Source: Hyphomicrobiales bacterium (GTDB lineage: Bacteria; Pseudomonadota; Alphaproteobacteria; Rhizobiales; Rhizobiaceae). Taken from it: a stretch of DNA of 53,720 bases. This document shows, piece after piece, positions 46,876 to 53,720 of this stretch (the stretch's first letter is position 1; each line of letters starts with the position of its first letter). Where the stretch lies: NCBI GenBank assembly GCA_002400845.2, contig NVRK02000072.1, positions 1 to 53,720 of the forward strand, read 5' to 3'. The notes beneath the pieces are model-generated. The model did not search any database, had not been told where the DNA came from, and saw nothing but the letters and a program-made list of their open reading frames with translations. The position numbers and the translations under genes were made by a program.

Positions 46876-47778
46876 ATGGCAGGCTACTATAACAGACGAA
46901 AATCTAAAGCAGCCATATGGTGCTTACGTATTTCTGTTCTTGCAATTCCCTATTTAATATTAGCTGTATTTTTGCACCGAACTGGCAGCATTGATTCAGA
47001 ACAAGTATTTTGGCTTTTTGCATTTGGCATCTCAATGCTTATCACCTCAATTTTGTTTGGTCTTTGGGCAGCGGTAGAGCTTTGGGAAAAGGGCTCAAAA
47101 GGTGGGCGCATTACTGTTAACGGAATATTGCTTGCCACAATATTATTGACACCTTTTGCGTATCAGTTGGTTCTAGCGCTTAACAATCCAACCTTAAATG
47201 ACCTTGCAACAGATGTGTTAAACCCGCCTCAATACCTAAATACAATGACAAGCGGATCAAAAATTGTTGACTACAATAAGTATCAGGCACGGTTAATAGT
47301 CGCGTCTTATCCTGACGTTGTTAATAGAGATTATTTATTGCCGACAAGCCGCGTGTCGCGTGAAGTAGAAAAGGTTTTAAAAAATTTGGGCTGGAGCGTT
47401 ATTGCATCTGAAAACATCCCCCCAAAAAATGCTCCCGAAGAATTAGAATTAGAGGGCGACAAAAAAGCAACTAAAAAATTGGCAAAAAAACAAAAGCCTA
47501 AAAAGAAGAAAAAATCTAAGAAGGCAAAAAAAGTTGCTGAAGTAGAAGAAGTGATTGAAGAAAAAGAAATCATTTTTCAGGCAAAAATTAAAAGCGCTCT
47601 TATAAAATTAGAGTCTGATGTTGTTATTAGGCTTTCTCCAGATGGTAATGATACCCAAGTAGACATGCGTGCTTCTAGCCAATGGGGCCCACATGACTTT
47701 GGCAATAATGCAAAATACATTAGTGAATTTTTCACAAGATTAGACAAAGCGCTTGTTGGTGCATCTGTGGAAAATTAA
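46876..47778 (+). CDS. DUF1499 membrane protein with lysine-rich insertion
   Basis: 300 residues. Three membrane helices at the N-terminus (about 13-35, 46-67, 81-100) and a DUF1499-type domain: PPQYLNTM..., NRDYLLPTSRVSREVEKVLKNLGW, and DVVIRLSPDGNDTQVDMRASSQWGPHDFGNNAKYISEFFTRLDK at the end. Between the two parts of that domain a stretch of about 40 residues is nearly all K, A and E (KKATKKLAKKQKPKKKKKSK), an insertion not usual in the family. Function is unknown. It is divergent from the orphan gene at 46.3-46.7 kb, with 180 bases between. Confidence 0.82.
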   Translation: MAGYYNRRKSKAAIWCLRISVLAIPYLILAVFLHRTGSIDSEQVFWLFAFGISMLITSILFGLWAAVELWEKGSKGGRITVNGILLATILLTPFAYQLVLALNNPTLNDLATDVLNPPQYLNTMTSGSKIVDYNKYQARLIVASYPDVVNRDYLLPTSRVSREVEKVLKNLGWSVIASENIPPKNAPEELELEGDKKATKKLAKKQKPKKKKKSKKAKKVAEVEEVIEEKEIIFQAKIKSALIKLESDVVIRLSPDGNDTQVDMRASSQWGPHDFGNNAKYISEFFTRLDKALVGASVEN

Positions 47779-47812
47779 GAGTAAAATTAAGAAGTAAAAT
47801 ATATGCCGCTAT

Positions 47813-48739
47813 TTAAACTATTGGTGCGTATTTAGCTTCTAAAGAAGGTGTGCCTTGGCAGCTAATTAGTTTTTTATCGAGCAAGTCTTCAATATGCGCA
47901 AACACCGAGAGGCTTGCTGCGCCATGCAGCCTTTTATCCGTATTTTTGTAAATTACAGCAACGACTTCAGCGATTGTTTCATCGCCTTTTCTAAAACGGT
48001 GAAGTATAGCAGTTTCGCGCATTTTACGATGTGCACGTAACGCTCGAACGAACTCTTTTGCTTTTTCTACTTTGCCGCCATGGCCTGGGAAATAGACAGT
48101 CTCGTCGCGTTCTGCAAATATGTCGAGAGAGTTCATATAGTCTTTCATAGAGCCATCTGGCGGCGCAACAATGCTGGTTGCCCAAGCCATTACATGATCG
48201 CCCGAAAATAAATATTGTGTGTCTAAAAGAGCAAAGGCCATATGGTTCATTGCATGACCGGGTGTAAATATAGCTTCTAATTTAAACCCATCTCCCTCAA
48301 TGATATCGCCATGTTTCAAAAACACATCTGGGACAAAATCTTTATCGCCTGCCGCGTCTAGCAAGTTAATTTCACCCAAATGTAACGCGCGCGCATTACG
48401 GTGTGGGCCTTGCCCATATGTTTTAGCGCCAGTAATATTTGCCAATTCACGTGACAAAGGCGAGTGGTCCATATGGGTGTGCGTAATTATGATATGTGTA
48501 AGTGAGCGCCCCTTAAGAGCGGTTAAAATAGTATCTAAATGGTTGCAGATATCATCTGCCTTTGGCAAAGGGCCTGGATCAATGAGCGCAACATTTTTAT
48601 CACCAATAATATAAGTATTGGTGCCGTAAAAAGTAAAAGCACTTTGATTAGGAGCTGTAATTCTTTGAACCGTATCGGCAACCGTAATGGCCTCGCCGTA
48701 GCAAGGGTCAAAATTAGTTCTAAACGAAGGTCGTGCCAT
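47813..48739 (-). CDS. MBL-fold metallo-hydrolase (LACTB2/glyoxalase II-like)
   Basis: 308 residues. The metal site is THTHMDHSP with H87, H89, D91 and H92, then GQGPHRNARAL and FTPGHAMNHMAF, GDHVMAWA and PGHGGKVEKA supply the rest. The C-terminal winged-helix-like part (HRKMRETAILHRFRKGDETIAEVVAVIY) is typical of the LACTB2-type group. It may hydrolyse thioesters or RNA; substrate not known. It lies downstream of metA, with 117 bases between, in which a 12-base sequence is repeated directly. Confidence 0.87.
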   Translation of the reverse strand: MARPSFRTNFDPCYGEAITVADTVQRITAPNQSAFTFYGTNTYIIGDKNVALIDPGPLPKADDICNHLDTILTALKGRSLTHIIITHTHMDHSPLSRELANITGAKTYGQGPHRNARALHLGEINLLDAAGDKDFVPDVFLKHGDIIEGDGFKLEAIFTPGHAMNHMAFALLDTQYLFSGDHVMAWATSIVAPPDGSMKDYMNSLDIFAERDETVYFPGHGGKVEKAKEFVRALRAHRKMRETAILHRFRKGDETIAEVVAVIYKNTDKRLHGAASLSVFAHIEDLLDKKLISCQGTPSLEAKYAPIV

Positions 48740-48856
48740 ATATAATAAATGCCATGTTCAAATTGAATGTCTTAATGTGCAACAGGCGGAACGTATTTGG
48801 CAAGTCATAGTTTTGTGAAATTTATGGGGGCAAATCACATTATGGGGGCAACCAAC

Positions 48857-49777
48857 TTACTTTTTCCCAATATCACAAAGGTTAAATTTTGTATTTTGAT
48901 AAACCTGATTTATCCAATTACCAAATAGCAAATGCGCATGAGAGCGCCATCTGTTTTGCGGATCTAAAGATGGATCGTCATTTGGATAATAATCATGGGG
49001 AACATCCATAGGCGTGCCCATTTGAACATCACGGTCATACTCTTCTTTAAGTGAAGTTGAATCATATTCAATATGATTGAAAATATACAAACGCTTGCCA
49101 GTTTCTTCTGCAATTAAGCATGGGCCTGTAACATCGCTATCCATTAGCAATTGCAAACCCAATTCTGGCTTAATATCTTCTGCTCTCACTTCTGTCCATC
49201 TTGATACAGGAATAGAAAAGTCATCGGAAAATCCAGATAAATAGGGCGAATTGAATTTTAAGTTTTTGTGGCGATAAACCCCAAAAGCTTTCTTCTCTAA
49301 TTCATATTTTGGAATGTCGTGAAAATGTTTTATTGCGGCCATCGCGCCCCAGCAAATAAAGAAACACGAATGCACATTGGTTTTGGTCCAATCTAAAATC
49401 TCTTCAATTTCGGTCCAATAATTTACATCTTCAAATTCAAGTTTTTCTATTGGCGCACCCGTAATAATAAAGCCATCAAACTTGCGATCTTTAATATCAT
49501 TCCACGTCTCATAAAAGTCGATCAAATGGTCTTGTGATGTATTCTTTGCCTTATGCGAACCTATGCGTACTAAAGTCAATTCAACTTGCAAAGGTGTGGC
49601 ACCAACAAGGCGTGCAATTTGTGTTTCGGTGCGAATTTTATTCGGCATCAAATTTAGCAATGCAATTTGTAAAGGGCGAACATCTTGGCGAGACGCTTCG
49701 GTCTCGTTCATTACCATAACGCCTTCTGTTTCCAGCGTTTTGCGGGCAGGTAATTTATCAGGAATACGTATTGGCAT
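48857..49777 (-). CDS. metA: Homoserine O-acetyltransferase (MetA type)
   Basis: 306 residues from ATG 49777, the family's normal start ([20 protein letters not shown]). The frame is open upstream to 49921 only because it reads through the riboswitch. The catalytic cysteine is C142 ([11 protein letters not shown]) with H-x-E near the C-terminus (IFNHIEYD). Residue 111 is glutamate ([10 protein letters not shown]), which in this family goes with acetyl-CoA rather than succinyl-CoA use, so I call it an acetyltransferase. It activates homoserine for methionine synthesis, under a SAM-II riboswitch. Homoserine is also the substrate of the thrB product. Confidence 0.95.
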   Translation of the reverse strand: MPIRIPDKLPARKTLETEGVMVMNETEASRQDVRPLQIALLNLMPNKIRTETQIARLVGATPLQVELTLVRIGSHKAKNTSQDHLIDFYETWNDIKDRKFDGFIITGAPIEKLEFEDVNYWTEIEEILDWTKTNVHSCFFICWGAMAAIKHFHDIPKYELEKKAFGVYRHKNLKFNSPYLSGFSDDFSIPVSRWTEVRAEDIKPELGLQLLMDSDVTGPCLIAEETGKRLYIFNHIEYDSTSLKEEYDRDVQMGTPMDVPHDYYPNDDPSLDPQNRWRSHAHLLFGNWINQVYQNTKFNLCDIGKK

Positions 49778-49789
49778 AATAAAAGGTCC

Positions 49790-49831
49790 GTTGCAGATAT
49801 TTTCGATATAGATCGCTACCGGTTCTGCAAC
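49790..49831 (-). promoter_or_regulatory. Hairpin between SAM-II aptamer and metA ribosome site
   Basis: On the minus strand GTTGCAGA (49824-49831) and TCTGCAAC (49790-49797) are perfect complements (8 bp, 26-base loop). The second arm abuts the GGACC ribosome site (49785-49789). The same TCTGCAA can also pair with TTGCAG inside the aptamer (49861-49866). It is probably part of the expression platform. Confidence 0.5.
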
Positions 49832-49833
49832 AC

Positions 49834-49888
49834 GGCCCTTTAGCGATTTTTTTAACGTGGCTGCAAGCCGACCGGCCAAATCACCACA
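49834..49888 (-). ncRNA. SAM-II riboswitch aptamer of metA
   Basis: Read on the minus strand, this leader has the SAM-II consensus: GTGGTGATTTGGCCGG, CTTGCAGCCACGTTAAA, then AATCGCTAAAGGG. GTGG pairs with CCAC as P1, and the A-rich and GCTAAAGG strands form the H-type pseudoknot that binds S-adenosylmethionine. SAM-II is found mainly in alphaproteobacteria in front of metA, metX and metZ, so location and sequence agree. High SAM is expected to lower metA expression. The switch lies 57 bases from the metA start codon, further than the simplest SAM-II designs. Confidence 0.93.
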
Positions 49889-49981
49889 AACAATTCTTTT
49901 CGTGCATTTCTTATAATGCATTTTTACAATTGGTCAAATTAATTGCGAAAGACAGTATTTTGCCCAATTCGCCATACCAAA

Positions 49982-50641
49982 TCAATTCATGCGCTTTAAA
50001 TAATCGTAGAGTGGTTTCATTTCTTTAAACGCAGACATACAGGCACGAACCAAATCATCATCGTTTTTGGCAAATGTCTCTGCCATATCTTTCCAAACGA
50101 CCAATTTTTTATGTTTCAGCAAAGTTCCGCGCACATGTTCTTTGTCAAATCCTGCTGGAACGCGTTTTAAGATAGGCTCATCAATGCGCATGCCTGTATC
50201 TTGCAAACGGGTCAAGAGTTCGCTCAAATTGCCGCCCTTAGGCCCAGCTACATGGTTGCGATAGTCTACGAGCGTTTGGCCTTTAAAATCGAACATGCCA
50301 CAGCCACAGATAAAATATTCGGGTGAAATGCCAAAATACCAACTTGGTGCAAAATTAGCCTCGCTTAAGGGCGCAAAGCCAATGTGCAAATGCGTGTTGT
50401 AAGGTGTTTTGTCTTTAGAGAAGCGAACATCGCGATAGATTCGAAAAACTTTGGCTTTATGCGACGCGCTGGTTAAATCGTCTAGTTCATGTTGCAAAAT
50501 ATCGCCTAAAAACTCGGCTGGCTTTTTTATTTCCCGTTCATATTCTTCTTTATGGTCATTAAACCACGCTCTGTTGTTGTTTTTTTGCAGTTTTTTAAAG
50601 AATTGAACGCATATTTCCACAAGGTTTGAATTATTTGTCAT
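49982..50641 (-). CDS. DUF2461 (TIGR02453) family protein
   Basis: 219 residues from ATG 50641; a further ATG four codons earlier (50653) is possible but neither has a strong ribosome site. Family blocks: VQFFKKLQKNNNRAWFNDHKEEYEREIKKPA at the start, FRIYRDVRFSKDKTPYNTHLHIGFAP in the middle with the conserved RDVRFSKDKTPY, then PSWYFGISPEYFICGCGMF and LKRVPAGFDKEH. The family is widespread with unknown function. It is divergent from tRNA-Gln. Confidence 0.88.
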   Translation of the reverse strand: MTNNSNLVEICVQFFKKLQKNNNRAWFNDHKEEYEREIKKPAEFLGDILQHELDDLTSASHKAKVFRIYRDVRFSKDKTPYNTHLHIGFAPLSEANFAPSWYFGISPEYFICGCGMFDFKGQTLVDYRNHVAGPKGGNLSELLTRLQDTGMRIDEPILKRVPAGFDKEHVRGTLLKHKKLVVWKDMAETFAKNDDDLVRACMSAFKEMKPLYDYLKRMN

Positions 50642-50804
50642 ACAAAGTCTCATTAATAAGGAATAACAATAGGGTTTTTACGCTAAAAAATACGCTTCTA
50701 ACGCGAGTTTTGCGGTGTTTGGCAAAATAGTCAAAATAAAAGTGAAAATTACGCAATTGTTGTCTTGCGAAGACAATACTTGTTTCGTATAGGAAGCGTG
50801 CTGT

Positions 50805-50879
50805 TGGGGTGTAGCCAAGTGGTAAGGCAACGCTTTTTGGTAGCGTGTACCGTAGGTTCGACTCCTACCACCCCAGCCA
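50805..50879 (+). tRNA. tRNA-Gln (anticodon TTG)
   Basis: A complete cloverleaf: acceptor TGGGGTG (50805-50811) with CACCCCA (50869-50875), D arm with AGCCAAGTGGTAAGGC, anticodon stem ACGCT/AGCGT around loop TTTTGGT with anticodon TTG, T arm GTAGG-TTCGACT-CCTAC (50852-50868), discriminator G and an encoded CCA (50877-50879). It decodes CAA (and CAG by wobble). Common as an integration target. Confidence 0.97.
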
Positions 50880-50883
50880 TAAA

Positions 50884-50904
50884 GCATTTTGTAAAACAAA
50901 ATGC
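50884..50904 (+). terminator. Hairpin directly behind tRNA-Gln
   Basis: GCATTTTGT - AAA - ACAAAATGC is a perfect 9-bp stem with a 3-base loop starting five bases after the tRNA. Only a weak T-rich tail (GTTCTGTATTTC) follows, so it is a probable but not ideal terminator. Confidence 0.45.
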
Positions 50905-51359
50905 GTTCTGTATTTCATCATAGACAATATTGTCAGCGGCAGGCGATTGGAAAATCGCCGAGAGCTTTAGATCACTTCACTACCTGCTATTGTGCGAAGT
51001 GCACAAGTTGCACAGACGTTTGCGAAGCAATACGGCGAGGCAACATAATAATTGTTCAAACTCTCAATAAAGTAAAATATTTTAGCGGCAGCACATTTGC
51101 AGAACAAATACGCGAGAGCAGTCAAGTTTTTCTAAACAGTATTCCCAAAAATTGTTATTGTATGCACTTTGATGCAAAATGTTTGCCCTATGTGGTACTC
51201 AATAAATACAATTTTCTCATATAAATATTTATCTGCATCAGTACACACGTAATTGTTGTGCCATGGTGTTTTGACACGTATCTGATAAGCATATTCGACT
51301 ATTTTTATTTGAGAGGGCTAAACCCGCATTTTTTTAACGGGTTTGTTATTGGGGGATTT
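50905..51359 (+). other. Structured region after tRNA-Gln with no convincing gene
   Basis: Over 450 bases with no gene I trust. It is rich in perfect inverted repeats: GACAATATTGTC (50923-50934), GGCGATT-GGAA-AATCGCC (50942-50959), an outer GCAGG/CCTGC pair around that stem, TGTGC/GCACA-type repeats near 50993-51020, and AAACCCG-N11-CGGGTTT (51320-51344). A frame from 50901 to 51224 (107 codons) holds CYCAKCTSCTDVC but has no ribosome site and runs over the hairpins, so I do not call it. The region could be a small RNA or the decayed end of an integrated element. Confidence 0.35.
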
Positions 51360-51521
51360 ATGGGGCTTTATTCAGTTTATAGATTTTTGTGTGGTGTTTT
51401 AGTGCAGGCGTTTTGTCACCGCGCCGTTTGTTGTGCGTCAATTTCTGTCTCAGCTAATATATTCTTAACTCGCCAATATGCGCCCCAGAGATTGAGAAGT
51501 GATTTGAAGGAAGAAGTTTGA
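51360..51521 (+). CDS. Small ORF in the tRNA-Gln islet, unrecognised
   Basis: 53 codons from ATG 51360, just behind GGGGGA (51351-51356); a longer reading from 51258 has no ribosome site. It begins MGLYSVYRFLCGVLVQAFC and ends QRLRSDLKEEV. Its stop overlaps the TTG start of the next ORF by four bases (TTGA), which suggests coupling. The product is a short cysteine-containing, hydrophobic-then-basic peptide of unknown role. Weak call. Confidence 0.3.
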   Translation: MGLYSVYRFLCGVLVQAFCHRAVCCASISVSANIFLTRQYAPQRLRSDLKEEV

Positions 51522-51802
51522 TAAATTTACTTGCGCTTGGCCTATTGTTGGTAACCATATTGCCGCAATTAAATTATCGCCGGCAGATGATGAGGCCTAA
51601 GTATAAATCAGTTAGATTTAGATGGGAGCTTTTATCACATAGTTTTTTGCATTTTTTTTACTGGAGGCTAAGCACTCCTGGTACCCTCGATTATAAGCTG
51701 CACCGGGAGGTGGCTTTGTTAGGGGTAGTTAATGGTTGTTTAGGAATTATAGGTTGGATAGTTTTACTGACATTGGGTGTTGTATTTATTGGTAAAGCGT
51801 AA
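51518..51802 (+). CDS. Two-TM membrane protein in islet, unrecognised
   Basis: 94 residues from TTG 51518; GAAGGAAG directly upstream supports this start. Two membrane helices (about 1-17 INLLALGLLLVTILPQL and 68-90 VVNGCLGIIGWIVLLTLGVVFI) enclose a basic segment (NYRRQMMRPKYKSVRFRW). No family recognised. It overlaps the preceding ORF and is followed, after about 70 bases, by another small membrane protein. The run of small membrane proteins downstream of a tRNA gene suggests an accessory islet. Confidence 0.5.
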   Translation: MINLLALGLLLVTILPQLNYRRQMMRPKYKSVRFRWELLSHSFLHFFYWRLSTPGTLDYKLHREVALLGVVNGCLGIIGWIVLLTLGVVFIGKA

Positions 51803-51874
51803 ATAGGATTTTAAAAATGGCTGATAATGGGTATGATTCTGGGTGGATCGTTAGCGAGAGAAGGGGGGATGTGG

Positions 51875-52237
51875 ATGTGGGATATTAGAGTGATTTTATT
51901 TATGGTCAACCCGTTTCTTTTGTACGGCTATATTTTGATTTATAAAAACAAAATGGAAACTCTCTTAGCCCTTAAAGGACTGAATGTATCGCTTGATTTT
52001 TCTAGAGAGAATTTATTTTACAGATTAAAAAGAAATAAAAAAGGCATTGTAAATGTATATCAAAGAAAATGCTTAAACTATGGTTGGATTTGTTCTTCAT
52101 TAATGGTTTTTAACATTTTTATATGGGGAGGGTTTTTTAGAAATAATTACTTTTTCGGGTTTATATGTACGAATATCTTGGTGTTGATTCCAGTATTTCG
52201 TGTTTGTTTGAAGATTAGAAATTTTGAACGGAATTAG
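51875..52237 (+). CDS. Membrane protein in islet, unrecognised
   Basis: 120 residues from ATG 51875, placed about six bases after AAGGGGGG; the ATG at 51869 abuts that ribosome site and the ATG at 51827 has none. It begins MWDIRVILFMVNPFLLYGYILIY (first helix), then a soluble middle with FSRENLFYRLKRNKKGIVNVYQRK, and two more hydrophobic segments (WICSSLMVFNIFIWGGFF, YFFGFICTNILVLIPVFRVCL). No family recognised. One base separates its stop from the next ATG, so it is in an operon with it. Confidence 0.5.
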   Translation: MWDIRVILFMVNPFLLYGYILIYKNKMETLLALKGLNVSLDFSRENLFYRLKRNKKGIVNVYQRKCLNYGWICSSLMVFNIFIWGGFFRNNYFFGFICTNILVLIPVFRVCLKIRNFERN

Positions 52238-52238
52238 A

Positions 52239-52550
52239 ATGAGTGATAAAACATTAGAATCTGCACAATCATTGATACACTGGTTTATGCTAACAGGTGA
52301 ATTACCCACGGAAGAAGCAAGAGTAGCTGTTCCAGCTATGCTTCCTGGACTTAAGCAAGAATTCGCAGGTTTGCTCATTCGATGTTCTGGCAGCGCTCTA
52401 ATACATCTTTGTATGATGCGAATCCATCTGAGAAGAGATTTAATTTTAATAGTTTGGTTCGATCGTTTCTTACTGTCAAGTTGGCGAAATTTAGCAAAAA
52501 CTGGAACTGAATGGATAGTAAACGCTAATCCACGGCTATCGAATAATTGA
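52239..52550 (+). CDS. Soluble small protein in islet, possibly frameshifted
   Basis: 103 residues from ATG 52239, one base after the preceding stop. The first half (MSDKTLESAQSLIHWFMLTG, then ELPTEEARVAVPAMLPGLK) looks like a normal helical protein. After about codon 45 the sequence turns unnaturally rich in C, H, R and M (LIRCSGSALIHLCMMRIHLRRD), while the next frame at that point reads FAHSMFWQRSNTSLYDANPS and runs to a stop near 52518. A frameshift around 52370 would join the two natural-looking parts. No family recognised. Confidence 0.4.
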   Translation: MSDKTLESAQSLIHWFMLTGELPTEEARVAVPAMLPGLKQEFAGLLIRCSGSALIHLCMMRIHLRRDLILIVWFDRFLLSSWRNLAKTGTEWIVNANPRLSNN

Positions 52551-52603
52551 TCTGCATTAAAATTAAGAGTTGAAATGCAATACTGGCACTAATCTACTAT
52601 GTT

Positions 52604-53302
52604 TTAATCCACCACAACTGCACTACCATCTTCGATCATGTCTTCAATCGCTTGCATTTTGCTAAAGCCAGCTTTTACTTTTTCTTCCAAAGCGTCTTCT
52701 AGCGTTTTAATGTGGCTTACTTGTTTTGACACGGCATCAATTTGGTCGAATGGAATAACCACAACGCCATTTCTGTCAGCAACAATTAAGTCACCGCTCT
52801 CAACACGCATGCCGCCAATGTTAGCGCCAAAGCCAACCCATGCAGGCCCTTTGGCGTAGGGCGAATTTGGGCTAAGGCCATTGCACCATACAGGCATGCC
52901 AACTTCGACAACGCCTTCATAGTCGCGCATTTGCCCGTCTGTTACAAAACCAGCCGCGCCTTTGTTTTTAAGCATGCCAGCAAATTGGTCGCCACAAACA
53001 GAGCAGTTTTCGTGTCCATGTACAGCCGCGATTACAATGTCGCCTGCTTCTAAAATGTGTTGCGCCGCCATAGTGCCCAAAATTTCGCCCGGGCCATTGT
53101 CTGCAACAAGGGCAGGGCCAACAGCGCGGCAATCGATATCTCGCCCATCTCCAATGGGTTGAATAGAATAATCCAGCGCACCTTTGCCATTCATTGCATC
53201 GCAAACAAACCCAGTTGGCATGTCTTTGAAAAAGTCGATTTGCTTTTGAGTAGGACGTTTAAAATTACGGCGAATGGTAAGGGCGGCTGGTTCTTCTATC
53301 AT
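52604..53302 (-). CDS. RraA-like protein (HMG/CHA aldolase family)
   Basis: 232 residues. The family core has LVADNGPGEILGTMAAQHILEAGDIVIAAVHG, then GFVTDGQMRDYEGVVEVGMPVW, where the Asp and the Arg-Asp pair coordinate the divalent metal and substrate, and GGMRVESGDLIVADRNGVVVIP. This family includes 4-hydroxy-4-methyl-2-oxoglutarate/oxaloacetate aldolases and the RNase E inhibitor RraA. The conserved catalytic residues suggest an aldolase or decarboxylase. It is 16 bases downstream of the transaldolase gene on the same strand, so the two may share a transcript in sugar or keto-acid metabolism. Confidence 0.85.
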   Translation of the reverse strand: MIEEPAALTIRRNFKRPTQKQIDFFKDMPTGFVCDAMNGKGALDYSIQPIGDGRDIDCRAVGPALVADNGPGEILGTMAAQHILEAGDIVIAAVHGHENCSVCGDQFAGMLKNKGAAGFVTDGQMRDYEGVVEVGMPVWCNGLSPNSPYAKGPAWVGFGANIGGMRVESGDLIVADRNGVVVIPFDQIDAVSKQVSHIKTLEDALEEKVKAGFSKMQAIEDMIEDGSAVVVD

Positions 53303-53318
53303 TTTAGTTTCCTAATCT

Positions 53319-53720
53319 TTATGCCATTTTCTCAGCAACAAGATTAATCAATGTTTGATGATCTTTATCAAAATTGCGAATGCCTTCTGCAAGTTTTTCA
53401 GTCGCCATGGCATCTGCATTCATCTGCCAACGAAATGTTGCTTCATCCATTTCAATTTTTGCAACACCGCTTGCATTTTCCGGAGAAAGCACACGCGGAA
53501 GCTCTGAATTGTCCTTGCTCATTTCATCTAAGAATTTTGGACCAATCGTTAGGTTGTCACAACCTGCCAATGCTTTGATCTGATCTGAGTTGCGAAATGA
53601 TGCGCCCATTACAATGGTGTCGATGCCGTTTGATTTGTAATAATCATAAATTGCGTGAACAGATTTTACACCCGGATCTTCACTGGGTGCATAGCTGTCT
53701 ACGCCTTCTGCTTTTTTGTA
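53319..53720 (-). CDS. Transaldolase, C-terminal part (partial)
   Basis: The frame is open to the window's edge and gives 133 residues. It contains [20 protein letters not shown], then [36 protein letters not shown], which is the conserved stretch of TalB-type transaldolases (GASFRN and the sugar phosphate site). The Schiff-base lysine lies outside the window. Transaldolase moves a dihydroxyacetone unit in the pentose phosphate pathway. The C-terminal helices end normally, so the truncation is only by the window. Confidence 0.9.
   Translation of the reverse strand, partial: YKKAEGVDSYAPSEDPGVKSVHAIYDYYKSNGIDTIVMGASFRNSDQIKALAGCDNLTIGPKFLDEMSKDNSELPRVLSPENASGVAKIEMDEATFRWQMNADAMATEKLAEGIRNFDKDHQTLINLVAEKMA

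Noticed and set aside
49778..49921. N-terminal extension of metA by 48 codons
   Set aside because: This stretch is the SAM-II riboswitch and leader hairpin; the family starts at [10 protein letters not shown].
50760..50776. TTGTCTT-GCG-AAGACAA hairpin upstream of tRNA-Gln
   Set aside because: Short, without T-run, in a promoter region; probably chance or promoter symmetry, not supported as a terminator.
50678..50899. Minus-strand ORF reading GWGGRSRTYGTRYQKALPYH
   Set aside because: It is the antisense translation of tRNA-Gln; this is a known type of false gene call.
50901..51224. 107-codon ORF with CYCAKCTSCTDVC after tRNA-Gln
   Set aside because: No ribosome site, begins inside the hairpin behind the tRNA and crosses several perfect inverted repeats; treated as noncoding.

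Overview
The window is a dense, AT-rich stretch of bacterial chromosome. Its gene content and order point to an alphaproteobacterium of the Hyphomicrobiales (Rhizobiales). The main clues are the tldD - ialB - coxB/coxA/ctaB/ctaG/coxC block, a ccrM - mutY - DUF721 - dsbA - smc - ppdK block, the thrC - M16 peptidase - GNAT - GGDEF/EAL block, fabI next to a DnaJ-type chaperone and pdxH, and a SAM-II riboswitch in front of metA. The AT-richness is unusual for soil rhizobia and suggests a marine or host-associated lineage. The species cannot be named from this sequence.

Layout. 1-10 kb (almost all minus strand): end of an enoyl-CoA hydratase, two RNA methyltransferases (RlmD/TrmA type and TlyA), a small secreted protein, an SCO1 copper chaperone, xseB, a histone-deacetylase-family hydrolase, a secreted protein, aroC, a histidine phosphatase, fabI, a CbpA-like DnaJ and a lipoprotein. 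10-13 kb (plus): pdxH, a small ferredoxin-fold-like protein, a one-TM protein, a DedA protein and an oxidoreductase gene broken by an in-frame stop. 13-16 kb (minus): tldD, a SpoIIAA-like protein under a perfect FNR/FixK-type palindrome, and ialB. 16-25.4 kb (plus): the aa3 cytochrome oxidase operon with its assembly factors (ctaB, a 57-residue CtaF-like protein, ctaG, surf1), then ispH, homoserine kinase and rnhA. 25.4-34 kb: a peroxiredoxin, a DsbD-like periplasmic protein, yqgE, a large membrane GGDEF/EAL protein, a GNAT, an M16 peptidase and thrC. 34-46 kb: a lipoprotein, a Tag-like glycosylase, ccrM, mutY, a DciA-like protein, a DsbA-like protein, smc and ppdK. 46-53.7 kb: an orphan protein, a DUF1499 protein, an MBL-fold hydrolase, metA with its SAM-II riboswitch, DUF2461, tRNA-Gln, an unrecognised islet of small (mostly membrane) ORFs, an RraA-like protein and a partial transaldolase.

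Several functions recur across the window. Cytochrome oxidase biogenesis uses the cox operon, surf1 and the SCO1 protein. Threonine/methionine metabolism is represented by thrB, thrC and metA. Genome maintenance includes ccrM, mutY, the Tag-like glycosylase, smc, xseB and rnhA. Periplasmic thiol chemistry is represented by the DsbA-like and DsbD-like proteins and SCO1.

Most of the window is ordinary core genome. The parts that deserve a second look are the metA leader (riboswitch plus a three-way complementary RBS switch), the FNR-type site in front of an otherwise obscure SpoIIAA-like gene, the hairpin enclosing the tlyA ribosome-binding site, the stop codon inside the Gfo/Idh/MocA gene, and the structured, unrecognised islet behind tRNA-Gln. 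I did not find a CRISPR array, an insertion sequence, a phage or a restriction system. No complete new biological system is demonstrable from sequence reading alone.
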